Positions 1 to 7,631 of a DNA stretch of 64,000 nucleotides are shown piece by piece. Positions within the stretch are counted from its first letter, which is position 1. Each line of letters begins with the position of its first letter. A program made the translations under genes and the position numbers. The notes under the pieces were generated by a model. It was not told the DNA's origin. It saw nothing but the letters and a program-made list of their open reading frames with translations, and did not search any database. This DNA comes from Actinobacillus porcitonsillarum (GTDB taxonomy: Bacteria > Pseudomonadota > Gammaproteobacteria > Enterobacterales > Pasteurellaceae): the NCBI RefSeq assembly GCF_003101015.1, contig NZ_CP029206.1, positions 1,747,001-1,811,000 of the forward strand, given 5' to 3'.

Positions 1-324
1 AATGCACAGAAATACGCACATTCTCAAATTAACGTGGTATTCTCCTTGGAGAATGAGAATGAGAATGAGAATGAGAATGAGAATGAAAGGCTGATTATCT
101 CTGTTGATGATGATGGTCCAGGTGTTCCAGAATCAGAATTGGAACAAATTTTCCGTCCTTTCTACCGTATTGATGAAGCAAGAGCAAGACATACTGGGGG
201 AACCGGTTTAGGTTTAGCTATCGTTGCAAATGCAGCTAAACAACATCGAGGGACCGTGAAAGCGATGAAAAGCCCTATGGGAGGGCTTCGAGTTGAACTC
301 TCTATTCCTCTTTGGTTTGAATAA
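1..324 (+). CDS. cpxA: CpxA sensor histidine kinase, C-terminal end (5' truncated by window)
   Basis: This is the last 107 codons of an envelope-stress sensor kinase; the frame is open to base 1. CpxA autophosphorylates and passes phosphate to CpxR at the inner membrane when envelope proteins misfold. Visible parts of the ATP-binding domain are the end of the N box (NAQKYA), the G1 box (DDDGPG), the F box with FRPFYR and DEARA, and the G2 box GGTGLGLAI, all in the order and wording of enterobacterial CpxA. Odd feature: six copies of GAGAAT encode an (Glu-Asn)6 run in the strand-loop between the N and G1 boxes, where E. coli CpxA has an ordinary short hairpin. A GTG at 34 is inside the domain and is not the start. 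A terminator follows. Confidence 0.9.
   Translation, partial: NAQKYAHSQINVVFSLENENENENENENERLIISVDDDGPGVPESELEQIFRPFYRIDEARARHTGGTGLGLAIVANAAKQHRGTVKAMKSPMGGLRVELSIPLWFE
49..84 (+). repeat. In-frame hexanucleotide tandem repeat (GAGAAT x6) in cpxA
   Basis: Six perfect GAGAAT units lie in tandem, followed by a degenerate GAAAGG. Each unit encodes Glu-Asn. Because the unit is six bases, slippage would change protein length but not the reading frame. Confidence 0.95.
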
Positions 325-335
325 TCACTGAACTT

Positions 336-374
336 ATTAGCAAATATTCAGTCTAGAATATTTGCTAATTTTTT
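336..374 (+). terminator. Rho-independent terminator of cpxA
   Basis: A 14-bp perfect stem (ATTAGCAAATATTC and its complement) with a 6-base loop is followed by six T residues. It starts 12 bases after the cpxA stop. Confidence 0.85.
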
Positions 375-409
375 AGAAAATTCAAGCGCTTGTAATGAGC
401 CCTCTTTGC

Positions 410-491
410 AAAGAACGCCATACTTGTATTTGCCGCTGGATTTAAAAGTTTTCAAAAAATGCTAATTGCAAATACAAGTATGGCGTTCTTT
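410..491. repeat. 24-bp perfect inverted repeat
   Basis: Left arm 410-433 begins AAAGAACGCCATAC and is matched exactly by the right arm 468-491, with a 34-base loop. A T-run follows the right arm (TTCTTTTTC), so it can act as a second terminator on the plus strand. It is much longer than a terminator needs and could be a small repeat element or a relic of one. Confidence 0.85.
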
Positions 492-518
492 TTCGGCATT
501 GTGTAATTATTAGACATT

Positions 519-553
519 GTTTGTAGGGGCAAATGTAATTTGCCCCTACAAAC
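519..553. repeat. REP-like palindrome (TTTGTAGGGGCAAAT type)
   Basis: The 16-bp arm GTTTGTAGGGGCAAAT at 519-534 is repeated in inverse at 538-553 with only three bases (GTA) between. Palindromes beginning TGTAGGGG are dispersed in many bacterial genomes. A related TGTAGGGACACACT palindrome lies in the pheS-pheT gap of this window. Confidence 0.8.
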
Positions 554-625
554 ATAAATTTTAAATATTTGTACAACCGATACACAATGTTGATCTCTTG
601 AGGATTTTATACGGAAAGTTACAAT

Positions 626-2548
626 ATGAAACTCATTGAAATAGAAAAGCTAAATAAGTATTTTGGCGAAGGCGAAAACCGAGCACACATTTTAAAAGAT
701 ATTGACCTTACCATAGAACAAGGTGATTTTGTTGCGATTATCGGTGCGTCTGGCTCAGGAAAATCAACGCTGATGAATATTATTGGTTGCTTAGATACAG
801 CAAGTTCAGGTATTTGTCGTATTGGTGGAAAAGAAACGCAACAAATGACTTCGGATGAACTATCGGATTTACGTCAGAGAAAATTCGGTTTTATTTTCCA
901 ACGCTACAACCTACTTTCCGCCCTCAATGCAAATGAAAACGTTGCATTACCTGCCATTTATGCCGGTATGGATAGCGCTTCTCGTAAAGAACGTGCGAAT
1001 CAATTATTGGATAAATTAGGACTCTCTGATAAAACCGAGAATCGCCCTAATCAACTTTCAGGCGGGCAACAGCAACGTGTTAGTATTGCTCGAGCCTTAA
1101 TGAATGGTGGAGAAATTATCCTTGCCGATGAACCAACCGGTGCTTTAGATTCCAAAAGTGGCGAAACCGTATTAGGTATTTTGCAAGATTTGCATAAAGA
1201 AGGCCATACCATCGTGATGGTAACACACGATCCGAATATTGCTGCAACGGCGAGCCGTATTATTGAAGTTAAAGATGGGCGTATTATTCGTGATGAACGA
1301 CAAATGCCCTATGCCGATGAGCAAAAATTAAGTAAACCACCGCATAAAGCGCCTCGTTTCTTAGACCAACTCTCTGAATCATTTAAAATGGCGATGAGTG
1401 CAATTTTTGCACATAAATTAAGAGCGTTACTTACCATGCTCGGTATTGTAATTGGGATTACCTCGGTCATTTCCGTTGTTGCATTAGGAAGAGGCTCTCA
1501 AGAGCAAATTCTCTCCAATATCAATAGCTTAGGGACAAACACCATGACCATTATGAATGGGACAGGGTTTGGTGATAGACGCGCTAATTTAACCAAAAAT
1601 CTGACGATAAGTGATGCGACCATGCTTGCCAAGCAGACTTATGTTGATAGCACTACGCCATCTAGTAATTTAAGTGCAACCTTAATTTATGGAAATACTA
1701 ATGTAACCGGAACAGTAAATGGTGTTGGGGAACAATATTTAAGCGTAAAAGGCATGAAAATGGTTTCCGGACGCTTTTTTACCGCAGATGAAGTCACTCA
1801 AGCCGCACAAGTTGTCGTCATTGATGCCAATACTAAAAAAGATCTTAAATTAACCGAACCTGTTGAGGGGAAAATTATATTAGTAGATAAAAAACCGCTT
1901 AAAATTATCGGATTAGCGGAAGAGTCGAATAATATGAACCAAACAAGTTTAAAGTTATGGACACCTTATACGACACTTATGCAACGAATTTCCGGCGAAA
2001 AATCCATTGATTCTTTAACGGTAAAAGTAAAAGATGATATTGAAAGCCAAACCGCAGAGAAAAGTATTACAGAGTTACTGACGGCAAAACATGGTAAAAA
2101 AGATTTCTTCATTATGAATGCAGACACGATCAAACAAACCATTACAAGCACAACGAATACCATGACGCTTTTAATTTCATCTATTGCGTTGATCTCGTTA
2201 GTCGTTGGTGGAATTGGGGTCATGAATATTATGCTTGTATCTGTGACTGAACGAACAAAAGAAATTGGTGTTCGTATGGCAATTGGCGCAAAACAAAGTA
2301 ATATTCTTCAACAATTCTTAATTGAAGCGATTTTAATTTGTTTACTGGGTGGTGTTATTGGTATTCTTTTAGCGATGAGCATTATCTTTGCCTTTAATGC
2401 TTTTGGCTCCGATTTCAAAATGGTACTAGCACCTGAATCGGTTGTATTAGCTGTACTTTGCTCTACTCTAATCGGTGTTGTGTTTGGTTATATGCCGGCA
2501 AAAAATGCCTCAAAATTAAATCCAATAACCGCATTAGCACAAGAATAA
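626..2548 (+). CDS. macB: MacB, macrolide/efflux ABC transporter (ATPase-permease fusion)
   Basis: MacB couples ATP hydrolysis to periplasmic substrate extrusion, working with the adaptor MacA and a TolC-type outer-membrane channel. The 640 aa compare with 648 in E. coli. The N-terminal ATPase has Walker A ASGSGKST (about 41-48), signature LSGGQQQR (144-151) and Walker B IILADEP (164-170). Then follow one membrane segment (about 266-288), a periplasmic MacB_PCD domain and three C-terminal membrane segments (about 520-635), one of them in the GGIGVMNIMLVSV region typical of FtsX-type permeases. Odd feature: no macA precedes it; the upstream gene is cpxA, separated by 300 bp of hairpins. The protein could therefore serve another adaptor or a substrate other than macrolides. 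Confidence 0.88.
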   Translation: MKLIEIEKLNKYFGEGENRAHILKDIDLTIEQGDFVAIIGASGSGKSTLMNIIGCLDTASSGICRIGGKETQQMTSDELSDLRQRKFGFIFQRYNLLSALNANENVALPAIYAGMDSASRKERANQLLDKLGLSDKTENRPNQLSGGQQQRVSIARALMNGGEIILADEPTGALDSKSGETVLGILQDLHKEGHTIVMVTHDPNIAATASRIIEVKDGRIIRDERQMPYADEQKLSKPPHKAPRFLDQLSESFKMAMSAIFAHKLRALLTMLGIVIGITSVISVVALGRGSQEQILSNINSLGTNTMTIMNGTGFGDRRANLTKNLTISDATMLAKQTYVDSTTPSSNLSATLIYGNTNVTGTVNGVGEQYLSVKGMKMVSGRFFTADEVTQAAQVVVIDANTKKDLKLTEPVEGKIILVDKKPLKIIGLAEESNNMNQTSLKLWTPYTTLMQRISGEKSIDSLTVKVKDDIESQTAEKSITELLTAKHGKKDFFIMNADTIKQTITSTTNTMTLLISSIALISLVVGGIGVMNIMLVSVTERTKEIGVRMAIGAKQSNILQQFLIEAILICLLGGVIGILLAMSIIFAFNAFGSDFKMVLAPESVVLAVLCSTLIGVVFGYMPAKNASKLNPITALAQE

Positions 2549-2574
2549 GCGGTTAAATTCAAGCTTTCTTTTGC

Positions 2575-2606
2575 AAAATGGGCAGAATGATATCTGCCCA
2601 TTTTTA
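2575..2606. terminator. Bidirectional terminator between macB and glpX
   Basis: AAAATGGGCAGA pairs with TCTGCCCATTTT around a 6-base loop. A/T tracts on both sides let it serve the convergent genes macB and glpX. Confidence 0.85.
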
Positions 2607-2609
2607 TGC

Positions 2610-3608
2610 CTAATCTTCCTGCATACGTGTAATATCATGATATGAATTAAGGCGGCGAATCGTGCGAGAACGCCCTCTAATCAGAAGTGTTTCTGTTGCC
2701 ATCATATTCCCTTTACGATGAACGCCTTTTACCAAATCACCATCTGTAATACCTGTTGCTGCAAAAAGGACATTATCATCTCGAACAATCTCTTCTAATT
2801 TTAACACTTGATTGACCGGAACATTCATTTCAGCACAACGCGCTAACTCTTTTTCAGCTGCTAAAATATTCTCGGGTGTATTTCCTTTAACTTGATTGCG
2901 AGGAATAAGTTTACCTTGAATATCGCCACCTAAGGCATGAACAGCCGCAGCTGCAACAACACCTTCTGGTGCACCACCTATTCCATATACAAGGTCAAAA
3001 TCACTTTCCGGTAAACAGCACTGAACGGCTGCGGCAACATCGCCATCTGGGAATGCGACAACACGAACACCTAATGCCTGCACACTTTTAATAATTTCAT
3101 CGTGGCGAGGTTTCGCTAAAATAGCTACCGTCATTTGTGAAAGGAGTTTTCCTTTTTTAGATGCGACTCGGCGAATGTTTTGTTCTAAAGGTAGATTTAA
3201 ATCAATCATGCCTTTAGCGGAGCTATCCACAACCAATTTTTCCATATACATATCAGGTGCTTTTAGAAAAGCATTTCTACCCCCTGCAGCTAACACTGCT
3301 ACTGCCCCAGCTTGTCCCATTGCAGTCATTCGAGTGCCATCAATCGGATCAACAGCGATATCAATTTCTTCATCCATTGCATTAGCCTGTCCGACTTTTT
3401 CACCGATATATAGCATTGGCGCTTCATCAATTTCCCCTTCGCCAATAACGATTTCACCTCGAATTTCCATTTTATTCAATAATGCTCGCATGGCTTTTAC
3501 AGCAGCATCATCAGCTGCATTTTTATTGCCTCGCCCAATCCAATCATAAGCAGCGAGTGCTGCCGCTTCTGTTACACGGGAAAAATCAAAAGCTATTGCT
3601 CGTTTCAT
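2610..3608 (-). CDS. glpX: Class II fructose-1,6-bisphosphatase GlpX
   Basis: GlpX hydrolyses fructose-1,6-bisphosphate to fructose-6-phosphate in gluconeogenesis, in the cytoplasm. The 332 aa match the family (336 in E. coli). Metal- and substrate-site motifs are GEGE (about 56-59), DPIDGTR (87-93) and the YGIGGAPEGV segment. It stands alone here, without the glpFK genes that precede it in enterobacteria, and converges with macB. A perfect LacI-family-type palindrome lies about 50 bp upstream of the start. Confidence 0.95.
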   Translation of the reverse strand: MKRAIAFDFSRVTEAAALAAYDWIGRGNKNAADDAAVKAMRALLNKMEIRGEIVIGEGEIDEAPMLYIGEKVGQANAMDEEIDIAVDPIDGTRMTAMGQAGAVAVLAAGGRNAFLKAPDMYMEKLVVDSSAKGMIDLNLPLEQNIRRVASKKGKLLSQMTVAILAKPRHDEIIKSVQALGVRVVAFPDGDVAAAVQCCLPESDFDLVYGIGGAPEGVVAAAAVHALGGDIQGKLIPRNQVKGNTPENILAAEKELARCAEMNVPVNQVLKLEEIVRDDNVLFAATGITDGDLVKGVHRKGNMMATETLLIRGRSRTIRRLNSYHDITRMQED

Positions 3609-3658
3609 TTTGGTATCCTTATATAGCCATTAAAATAGACAGGCTATTTTAGCAAGTT

Positions 3659-3670
3659 GCAAACGTTTGC
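3659..3670. promoter_or_regulatory. PurR/LacI-family-type operator palindrome
   Basis: GCAAACGTTTGC is a perfect 12-bp palindrome matching the core of the PurR box (ACGCAAACGTTTGCGT). It lies between divergent glpX and zapB, 51 bp upstream of the glpX start. Binding by PurR itself is inference. Confidence 0.5.
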
Positions 3671-3802
3671 GAATCAAAATTTTATTAAAATTTGATCAAA
3701 TAAATAAAATTCTAATTTCTTACGAACTTTTCAATGAAATCAACGTCTTAATGTTGTATAATCAATGTAAATTATCCCATTATAAAATTAGAGGTGAATA
3801 CT

Positions 3803-4021
3803 ATGTCATTATCCGTTCTTGATGAATTAGAAAGCAAAATTAAACAAGCCGTTGAAACAATCCAATTACTTCAATTAGAAGTTGAAGAATTAAAAGAAAA
3901 AAATGCTGAAGCAGAAAGAGCAAAAGCATCACTAAATCAAGAATATGAGCAATTAAAAGCAGAACAACAAAGCTTCCAAGAGCGTTTACGTTCGCTTTTA
4001 GGTCAAATTGATAACGTATAA
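3803..4021 (+). CDS. zapB: Cell division protein ZapB
   Basis: ZapB is a small coiled-coil protein that links the ZapA-decorated Z ring to the Ter macrodomain. The 72-aa product is one continuous heptad-rich helix and keeps the family pattern LLQLEVEELKEKN near residues 22-34. The ATG at 3803 is chosen over the GTG nine bases upstream because GAGG at 3791-3794 is correctly spaced from it and the resulting N-terminus (MSLSVLDELE) matches E. coli ZapB. A TATAAT hexamer at 3757-3762 may be its -10 element. Confidence 0.88.
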   Translation: MSLSVLDELESKIKQAVETIQLLQLEVEELKEKNAEAERAKASLNQEYEQLKAEQQSFQERLRSLLGQIDNV

Positions 4022-4039
4022 TTTCTTTTATTTGACATG

Positions 4040-4064
4040 AACGGCTAATTTAATTAGCCGTTTT
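4040..4064 (+). terminator. Terminator of zapB
   Basis: AACGGCTAAT and ATTAGCCGTT form a hairpin with two bases between, followed by a T-run. It ends about 20 bases before the tdk start. Confidence 0.8.
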
Positions 4065-4082
4065 TATTTGAATTTTTTGAAT

Positions 4083-4661
4083 ATGGCAAAACTTTATTTC
4101 TACTACTCTTCTATGAATGCAGGAAAATCAACAACCCTGCTACAATCTTCCTATAACTATCAAGAACGAGGCATGAATACCTTGGTTTATACCGCTGCAA
4201 TTGACGATCGTTATGGGCTAGGTAAAGTCACTTCTCGAATTGGAATTTCCCAACAGGCTAATCTCTTTAGCGAAACCACGAATTTATTTAATGAAATTAA
4301 ATCGGCATCTGAACAAAGTCCATTACATTGTATTTTAGTTGATGAGGCCCAGTTCTTAACAAAGCAACAGGTTTACCAACTGACTGATGTTGTCGATCAT
4401 CTTAAAATCCCTGTTTTATGTTATGGATTGCGTACGGATTTCCAAGCTGAACTTTTCGAAGGTAGTAAATATCTCTTAGCATGGGCTGATGAATTAGAAG
4501 AATTAAAAACAATTTGTCATTGCGGTAAAAAAGCGCATTTTGTTATTCGTATGAATGAGAAAGGAGAAGCGGTTTGTGATGGCGATCAGATTCAGATCGG
4601 AGGAAATGATACTTATCTTTCTGTATGCCGTAAACATTACAAAGAGAAACTCGGAAAATAG
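4083..4661 (+). CDS. tdk: Thymidine kinase (type II)
   Basis: Tdk phosphorylates thymidine to dTMP in the salvage pathway. The 192-aa product has the P-loop MNAGKST near residues 12-18, the DEAQF Walker B motif, and the four-ligand zinc lasso (CHC in the ICHCGKK segment plus the C-terminal CRKH). The TTG 15 bases upstream is rejected because MAKLYFYYS matches the E. coli start MAQLYFYYS. The ribosome-binding site is poor and the start lies just after the zapB terminator, so the mRNA leader must be very short or read-through. Confidence 0.93.
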   Translation: MAKLYFYYSSMNAGKSTTLLQSSYNYQERGMNTLVYTAAIDDRYGLGKVTSRIGISQQANLFSETTNLFNEIKSASEQSPLHCILVDEAQFLTKQQVYQLTDVVDHLKIPVLCYGLRTDFQAELFEGSKYLLAWADELEELKTICHCGKKAHFVIRMNEKGEAVCDGDQIQIGGNDTYLSVCRKHYKEKLGK

Positions 4662-4664
4662 TTC

Positions 4665-4690
4665 AAAAGGACGCCATGGCGTCCTTTTTT
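4665..4690. terminator. Bidirectional terminator between tdk and tsaB
   Basis: AAAAGGACGCC and GGCGTCCTTTT pair around the central bases, with a T-run on the plus side and an A-run on the other, between convergent genes. Confidence 0.85.
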
Positions 4691-4694
4691 ATAT

Positions 4695-5399
4695 CTATTG
4701 CTTATGAGGTAACTTTTGCCATGTTACTTCATTTCGTAAGTACACAGGTTCAATGTCTAATGCGGTTTGAGTGGTTCCTGTCGCAATTGCATCTTTCGCA
4801 AGCGAAAGCATATATTTTGCTGAAGGTAATGTGATTTCACTCACCACAAGCGGTAGATTTTTTTCAGAAAATAACGAATATGCCGCCCAGCCGGTTCCTA
4901 CAACGACAGGGTTTTCCGTGACATTGTCGCTTAATTGAAATTGTGCAAGTGCTTTTTCAGGAGAACAGACTTGTTCTTTTACTACCTCAACCCAACCGCT
5001 TTCTTCACGAGATAATTGAGAGAAATAGACCTCATTCATTCGGGCATCAATTAATGCAATCACTTTGGTTGCACCTAATTCTTGATAAGCTTGCTCCGCC
5101 ATCGTTGTTAAATTGGAAATAGCAACAACAGGGAGATTCGTTCCCATTGCCAATCCTTGTGCCACACCAACCCCAACACGAACGCCCGTAAAGCTACCTG
5201 GACCTCGTCCAAAGGCTAAATAATCAACCTCTCGAATAGAGATCTTCGCCGCATTTAATAGCTCATCGATCATCGGTAAAATACGTTGCGTATGGGTACG
5301 AGGGCTTAATTCATCTAAAAAAGTTGTTTGCTCATGATGTAATAAAGCCACCGAACAAGCTTCAGTGGCAGTATCTAGAGCAAGAATGGTTTTTTTCAT
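4695..5399 (-). CDS. tsaB: TsaB, tRNA threonylcarbamoyladenosine (t6A) complex subunit
   Basis: TsaB (YeaZ) forms the TsaD-TsaB-TsaE complex that installs t6A at position 37 of ANN-decoding tRNAs. The 234 aa compare with 231 in E. coli. The ASKHA-fold N-terminus ILALDTATEACSVAL and the family segment GRGPGSFTGVRVGV near residues 65-80 are present. It is in the same direction as the downstream end of the DAHP synthase gene (gap 38 bp), so the two may be cotranscribed. Confidence 0.93.
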   Translation of the reverse strand: MKKTILALDTATEACSVALLHHEQTTFLDELSPRTHTQRILPMIDELLNAAKISIREVDYLAFGRGPGSFTGVRVGVGVAQGLAMGTNLPVVAISNLTTMAEQAYQELGATKVIALIDARMNEVYFSQLSREESGWVEVVKEQVCSPEKALAQFQLSDNVTENPVVVGTGWAAYSLFSEKNLPLVVSEITLPSAKYMLSLAKDAIATGTTQTALDIEPVYLRNEVTWQKLPHKQ

Positions 5400-5437
5400 A
5401 TATTCTTACACTAATATGCTCAATAATATGAGCGAAA

Positions 5438-6523
5438 TTATTTCTCTGAACGGTTATTACGGCGAGTCTCAACAGCTTCAGCTAAAGCAAATAATGCTTT
5501 TTCACTATCGTCCCAACCGATACAACCATCTGTAATACTTTGTCCGTAAACTAAATCTTCAAGTTTTTGACCTGCCTTCAAATCTTGACGGCCTTCCACT
5601 AAATGACTTTCGATCATCACGCCTGAGATCAGTTCTGAACCGCCAGCAATTTGTTTGCAAACATCTTCACAAACATCCATTTGGCGTTTAAATTGTTTAC
5701 TGCTATTTGCGTGACTAAAATCCACCATAACATGAGGACGGCGACCTGATTTCTCGATTTCAGCACAAACAGCCGCAACAGATTCTGCATCATAGTTAGT
5801 GCCTTTATCTCCACCTCGTAAAATGATGTGGCAATCTGGGTTACCTGCGGTAGAAACAATCGCTGAATGACCAAATTTAGTTACCGAAAGGAAATGGTGT
5901 TGCGCTTCTGCTGAAGCAATCGCATCTAATGCAATTTTCACGCCACCATTAGTACCATTTTTAAAACCAACTGCACAAGATAGTCCTGAAGCTAATTCAC
6001 GATGTACTTGTGATTCTGTAGTACGAGCACCAATTGCACCCCAACTCATAAAATCAGCCATATACTGTGGCGTAATCATATCTAAAAACTCACCCGCAGC
6101 AGGTACAGTTAAATCATTAATATCTGAAAGCACTTTTCGACCTAATCGTAACCCATCATTTAATGCATAAGTTTCATTTAAGTATGGATCGTTAATTAAG
6201 CCTTTCCAACCAACTGTTGTACGTGGTTTTTCAAAGTAAACACGCATAACCACTTCAAGGTTTTTGTTAATTTTAGGGTTTTCACGCATTGCTTTGATTT
6301 TACGCGCATACTCTAATGCCGCCTTAGGATCGTGGATTGAGCAAGGCCCAATCACAACCAATAAACGGTCATCTGCACCATGAATTATGTTATGAACTGC
6401 CTTACGCGTTTTTGCTACGGTATCCGCTGCGATATCGCTTGCCGGGAAACGCTCTAACAAAGCAACTGGCGGTAATAATTCTTCAATTTTCTTAATACGA
6501 ACATCATCATTTTTATAAGACAT
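5438..6523 (-). CDS. aroG: 3-deoxy-7-phosphoheptulonate (DAHP) synthase
   Basis: This enzyme condenses phosphoenolpyruvate and erythrose-4-phosphate, the first step of the shikimate pathway. The 361 aa fit the class I bacterial enzyme (350 in E. coli AroG). Recognisable parts are VVIGPCSIHD (about 57-66), the KPRTTVGWKG segment, GARTTESQVHRE, GFKNGTNGG and LRGGDKGTNYD, with the metal-site Cys, His, Glu and Asp in context. Overall wording is closest to the Phe-sensitive AroG isoform, but which amino acid inhibits it cannot be read securely. Two inverted repeats lie upstream, one resembling a TrpR operator. Confidence 0.88.
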   Translation of the reverse strand: MSYKNDDVRIKKIEELLPPVALLERFPASDIAADTVAKTRKAVHNIIHGADDRLLVVIGPCSIHDPKAALEYARKIKAMRENPKINKNLEVVMRVYFEKPRTTVGWKGLINDPYLNETYALNDGLRLGRKVLSDINDLTVPAAGEFLDMITPQYMADFMSWGAIGARTTESQVHRELASGLSCAVGFKNGTNGGVKIALDAIASAEAQHHFLSVTKFGHSAIVSTAGNPDCHIILRGGDKGTNYDAESVAAVCAEIEKSGRRPHVMVDFSHANSSKQFKRQMDVCEDVCKQIAGGSELISGVMIESHLVEGRQDLKAGQKLEDLVYGQSITDGCIGWDDSEKALFALAEAVETRRNNRSEK

Positions 6524-6587
6524 TGTGTTTCTCTCTTAAAGTAATTTAAATAGCTTGTCTAAAGTAGTTCAATCTACTTGAAATGTC

Positions 6588-6625
6588 AAATCGTTTTGTA
6601 CTATTCAGATAGTACAAAACGATTT
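6588..6625 (-). terminator. 16-bp hairpin downstream of ypfJ, containing a TrpR-like palindrome
   Basis: The stem AAATCGTTTTGTACTA is perfectly repeated in inverse around six bases. It sits just after the ypfJ stop and about 65 bp before the aroG start. The T-run on the minus strand is weak (three Ts), so termination is uncertain. The inner part, GTACTA-N6-TAGTAC at 6598-6615, has the CTA-N6-TAG spacing of a trp operator. Confidence 0.5.
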
Positions 6626-6630
6626 TTCTA

Positions 6631-7488
6631 CTAACGGTTAGAAAAAGTATTGCAGATTGAAGGGTTACCCGAAGCTAAACCTTTTCTAAACCACGCTAAA
6701 CGCTCTGCTGAAGATCCATGAGTAAAACTATCTGGAACAACATATCCTTGGGATTGTTTTTGTAAACGATCATCGCCTACCGCTTGTGAAGCAATAAAAG
6801 CCTCTTCTACATCACCACTATCCAGTTTTCCTTCTTTTTGGATTTGATGTCCCCATACACCAGCAAAGCAATCTGCTTGTAATTCTACATTGACGGAAAT
6901 TTTATTCGCTGCTGCTTGACTACGTGCTTGTTGTTGAGCTTGCTGAGTTTGACGAGTTATTCCGAGTAAATTCTGTACATGATGTCCAATTTCATGAGCA
7001 ATCACATAAGCAAAAGCAAAATCGCCGGAAGCTTTTAATTGGTTCTTCATATCATCATAAAAAGAAAGATCTAAATAAACTTTCTCATCCATTGGACAAT
7101 AAAAAGGCCCCATAGCCGATTGACCTGTTCCACATGCCGTTTGTGTAACGCCACGATATAAAACAAGTTTAGGCTCGCGATAAGTTAAACCGTTCTGTTT
7201 AAAATAATCTCCCCAAATTCGCTCAGTCGTATAAAGTACCTTACGAGAAAGTGTGTTAAGTTGTTCTTCTTCCGCCGAAGAGGATTGTGCACTTTGCTGA
7301 TAAGTTGTCGTTGAGTTATCGCTATATCCCATAATACCGGTTAAATCAACACCGTAATAGGCTCCCACCAACACAATAATAAACCCGAGAATACCGCCTT
7401 TTTTTCCACCTGTTACTCGACGACCATAGTTAGATTGACCACGTCTATCCTCTACGTTACTACTTTCTCTTTCATTATCTAAACGCAT
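6631..7488 (-). CDS. ypfJ: YpfJ-family membrane-anchored zinc metallopeptidase
   Basis: This is a predicted neutral zinc metallopeptidase (COG2321). The 285 aa (287 in E. coli) begin with a charged tail containing SSNVEDRR, then a single membrane segment (about 31-50) ending in the family motif YYGVDLTGIMG, then a periplasmic domain with HEIGHH (165-170) and downstream ELQADCFAG, where the Glu is the likely third zinc ligand. Its substrate is unknown. It lies downstream of ftsK on the same strand but is separated by a strong hairpin, so it probably has its own promoter. Confidence 0.85.
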   Translation of the reverse strand: MRLDNERESSNVEDRRGQSNYGRRVTGGKKGGILGFIIVLVGAYYGVDLTGIMGYSDNSTTTYQQSAQSSSAEEEQLNTLSRKVLYTTERIWGDYFKQNGLTYREPKLVLYRGVTQTACGTGQSAMGPFYCPMDEKVYLDLSFYDDMKNQLKASGDFAFAYVIAHEIGHHVQNLLGITRQTQQAQQQARSQAAANKISVNVELQADCFAGVWGHQIQKEGKLDSGDVEEAFIASQAVGDDRLQKQSQGYVVPDSFTHGSSAERLAWFRKGLASGNPSICNTFSNR

Positions 7489-7566
7489 ATTTATGCTCCA
7501 TTACCTAAAATTTGATATCGATTTTATACGAATATCTTAAACTTACCTATATATATTAATAAAAAT

Positions 7567-7620
7567 AAGCGGTCATATTTTACGAAGATTTGGCAAATCT
7601 TTAGTGAAAAATGACCGCTT
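7567..7620 (-). terminator. Uptake-signal inverted pair acting as ftsK terminator
   Basis: Two DNA-uptake cores in opposite orientation (AAGCGGTCAT at 7567-7576 and ATGACCGCTT at 7611-7620) form the outer stem. An inner stem AAGATTT/AAATCTT (7585-7601) adds a second helix. A T-rich tract follows on the minus strand. Confidence 0.8.
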
Positions 7621-7631
7621 GTATTTATATA

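Larger units (their letters stand above)
325..625. other. cpxA-macB intergenic region with three hairpins
   Basis: I see no gene here. After the cpxA terminator come a 24-bp perfect inverted repeat (arms 410-433 and 468-491) and a compact 16-bp palindrome (519-553). The macB 5' leader starts after about 555. An uptake-signal-like core (AAGCGCTTGT) lies near 384. I could not place a convincing macB promoter. Confidence 0.6.

Noticed and set aside
34-324. GTG at base 34 as a gene start
   Set aside because: The frame is open to base 1 and the residues before it (NAQKYAHSQI) belong to the CpxA N box, so this is an internal codon of a truncated gene.
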